A stretch of DNA of 64,000 nt from Pseudomonas sp. Fl4BN1 (GTDB lineage: Bacteria > Pseudomonadota > Gammaproteobacteria > Pseudomonadales > Pseudomonadaceae), in assembly GCF_009908285.1 (NCBI RefSeq), contig NZ_JAAARM010000010.1, positions 62,001 to 126,000 on the forward strand, in the 5' to 3' direction. Positions 63,537-64,000 of the stretch are shown here, one piece after another (the first letter of the stretch is position 1; every line of letters starts with the position of its first letter). The notes under the pieces are model-generated. The model had not been told where the DNA came from, ran no database searches, and worked only from the letters and a program-made list of their open reading frames with translations. Both the position numbers and the translations under genes were made by a program.

Positions 63537-64000
63537 TCATCTGCCCTGGTACTGGCCGTCACGACGCAACTCGGCGGCAGCCTCGAGGATGCATTCACGC
63601 AAGGTGTCGACTATCTCGTCGATCTGTTGGCGGGTGATGATCAACGGCGGCGACATGACGTTGAGGTGGCCGATGGGGCGCACCAGCAGTCCTTTGGCCT
63701 GTGCTCGCAAATGGATGCGTTCGGCAATGTTCAGGGCTTCCGGCAGCAGCGCCTTGCTCTGTTTGTCGGCGACGAACTCAACGCAGGCCATTAGCCGCTT
63801 GCAACGCACATTGCCTACCAGGGGCAGCTCGGCCAGGGTCTGTAGGCGTTGCTCCATATAGGTCCCTACGTCCTCGACATGGGCCAGCAGGTTTTCCCGC
63901 TCGATGATCTCGATGTTCTTCAGCGCCGCGACGCAACTCACCGGGTGCCCGCTGTAGGTGAAGCCGTGGGTGAAGCACCGGCCTTTGCCCGGTTCGCTGA
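63537..64000 (-). CDS. Class III (omega) aminotransferase, C-terminal part
   Basis: About 154 C-terminal residues of a PLP aminotransferase. CFTHGFTYSGHPVSCVAALK is the conserved block just after the PLP lysine in omega-amino acid:pyruvate aminotransferases, followed by NIEIIERENLLAHVEDVGTY and the C-terminal GLLVRPIGHLNVMSPPLIIT. The N-terminal part lies beyond the window. The substrate is likely a diamine or amino acid; a link to the PotD/PotF-like binding proteins nearby is possible but unproven. Confidence 0.87.
   Translation of the reverse strand, partial: SEPGKGRCFTHGFTYSGHPVSCVAALKNIEIIERENLLAHVEDVGTYMEQRLQTLAELPLVGNVRCKRLMACVEFVADKQSKALLPEALNIAERIHLRAQAKGLLVRPIGHLNVMSPPLIITRQQIDEIVDTLRECILEAAAELRRDGQYQGR

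Overview
The window is high-GC, gene-dense chromosomal DNA of a fluorescent Pseudomonas, most like the P. protegens / P. fluorescens group. The strongest pointer is a complete enantio-pyochelin locus with the gene order pchR / pchDHIEFKCBA: it has pchK instead of pchG, a PchE without an epimerase domain, and the divergent fet uptake genes beside it. A hydroxycinnamoyl-CoA hydratase-lyase nearly identical (from memory) to the P. fluorescens enzyme and a Pseudomonas-type REP pair agree with this. I saw no tRNA, rRNA, CRISPR array, insertion sequence or prophage.

Region 1 (1-28.9 kb) is iron acquisition. On the minus strand are the end-of-window ABC permease, a periplasmic binding protein, a PepSY membrane protein, the TonB receptor FetA and the AraC regulator PchR. 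On the plus strand a tightly coupled nine-gene operon makes and cyclises the siderophore: salicylate from chorismate (PchA, PchB), activation (PchD), assembly on two NRPSs (PchE, PchF), thiazoline reduction (PchK), editing (PchC), and two half-ABC exporters (PchH, PchI). The operon ends inside a REP/REPIN hairpin. Next come an alpha/beta hydrolase and an iron-starvation sigma factor / FecR / TonB receptor cascade. Fur-box-like sites precede fetA, pchR/pchD and the sigma gene. A pair of 9-bp direct repeats 21 bp apart between pchR and pchD is a good PchR-box candidate.

Region 2 (28.9-44.7 kb) starts with a MarR-GNAT protein and an MDR oxidoreductase, then becomes a phenylpropenoid island: an MFS transporter and an OprD porin facing each other, a MarR regulator, and ech-vdh-fcs-aat-acd for ferulate to vanillin to vanillate. 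It closes with a small lipoprotein and a second aromatic-acid MFS transporter.

Region 3 (44.7-56 kb) holds a benzoylformate cluster (LysR, mdlC, MFS transporter, PanE-like reductase, benzaldehyde dehydrogenase, OprD porin) followed by vanR and vanBA, which take vanillate to protocatechuate. Four copies of TGGATCCA, the core of the known Caulobacter VanR operator, lie upstream of vanAB and in the lipoprotein/MFS intergenic region. They suggest that one VanR controls vanillate demethylation and a vanillate transporter 12 kb apart.

Region 4 (56-64 kb) contains a PatB/MalY C-S lyase, two clearly paralogous orphan periplasmic binding proteins flanking an FMN alpha-hydroxy-acid dehydrogenase and a LysR regulator, then a LuxR regulator and the C-terminal part of a class III aminotransferase that runs off the window. 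Many catabolic and transport genes carry AAnAAnAA (Crc/Hfq-type) motifs just before their ribosome binding sites.
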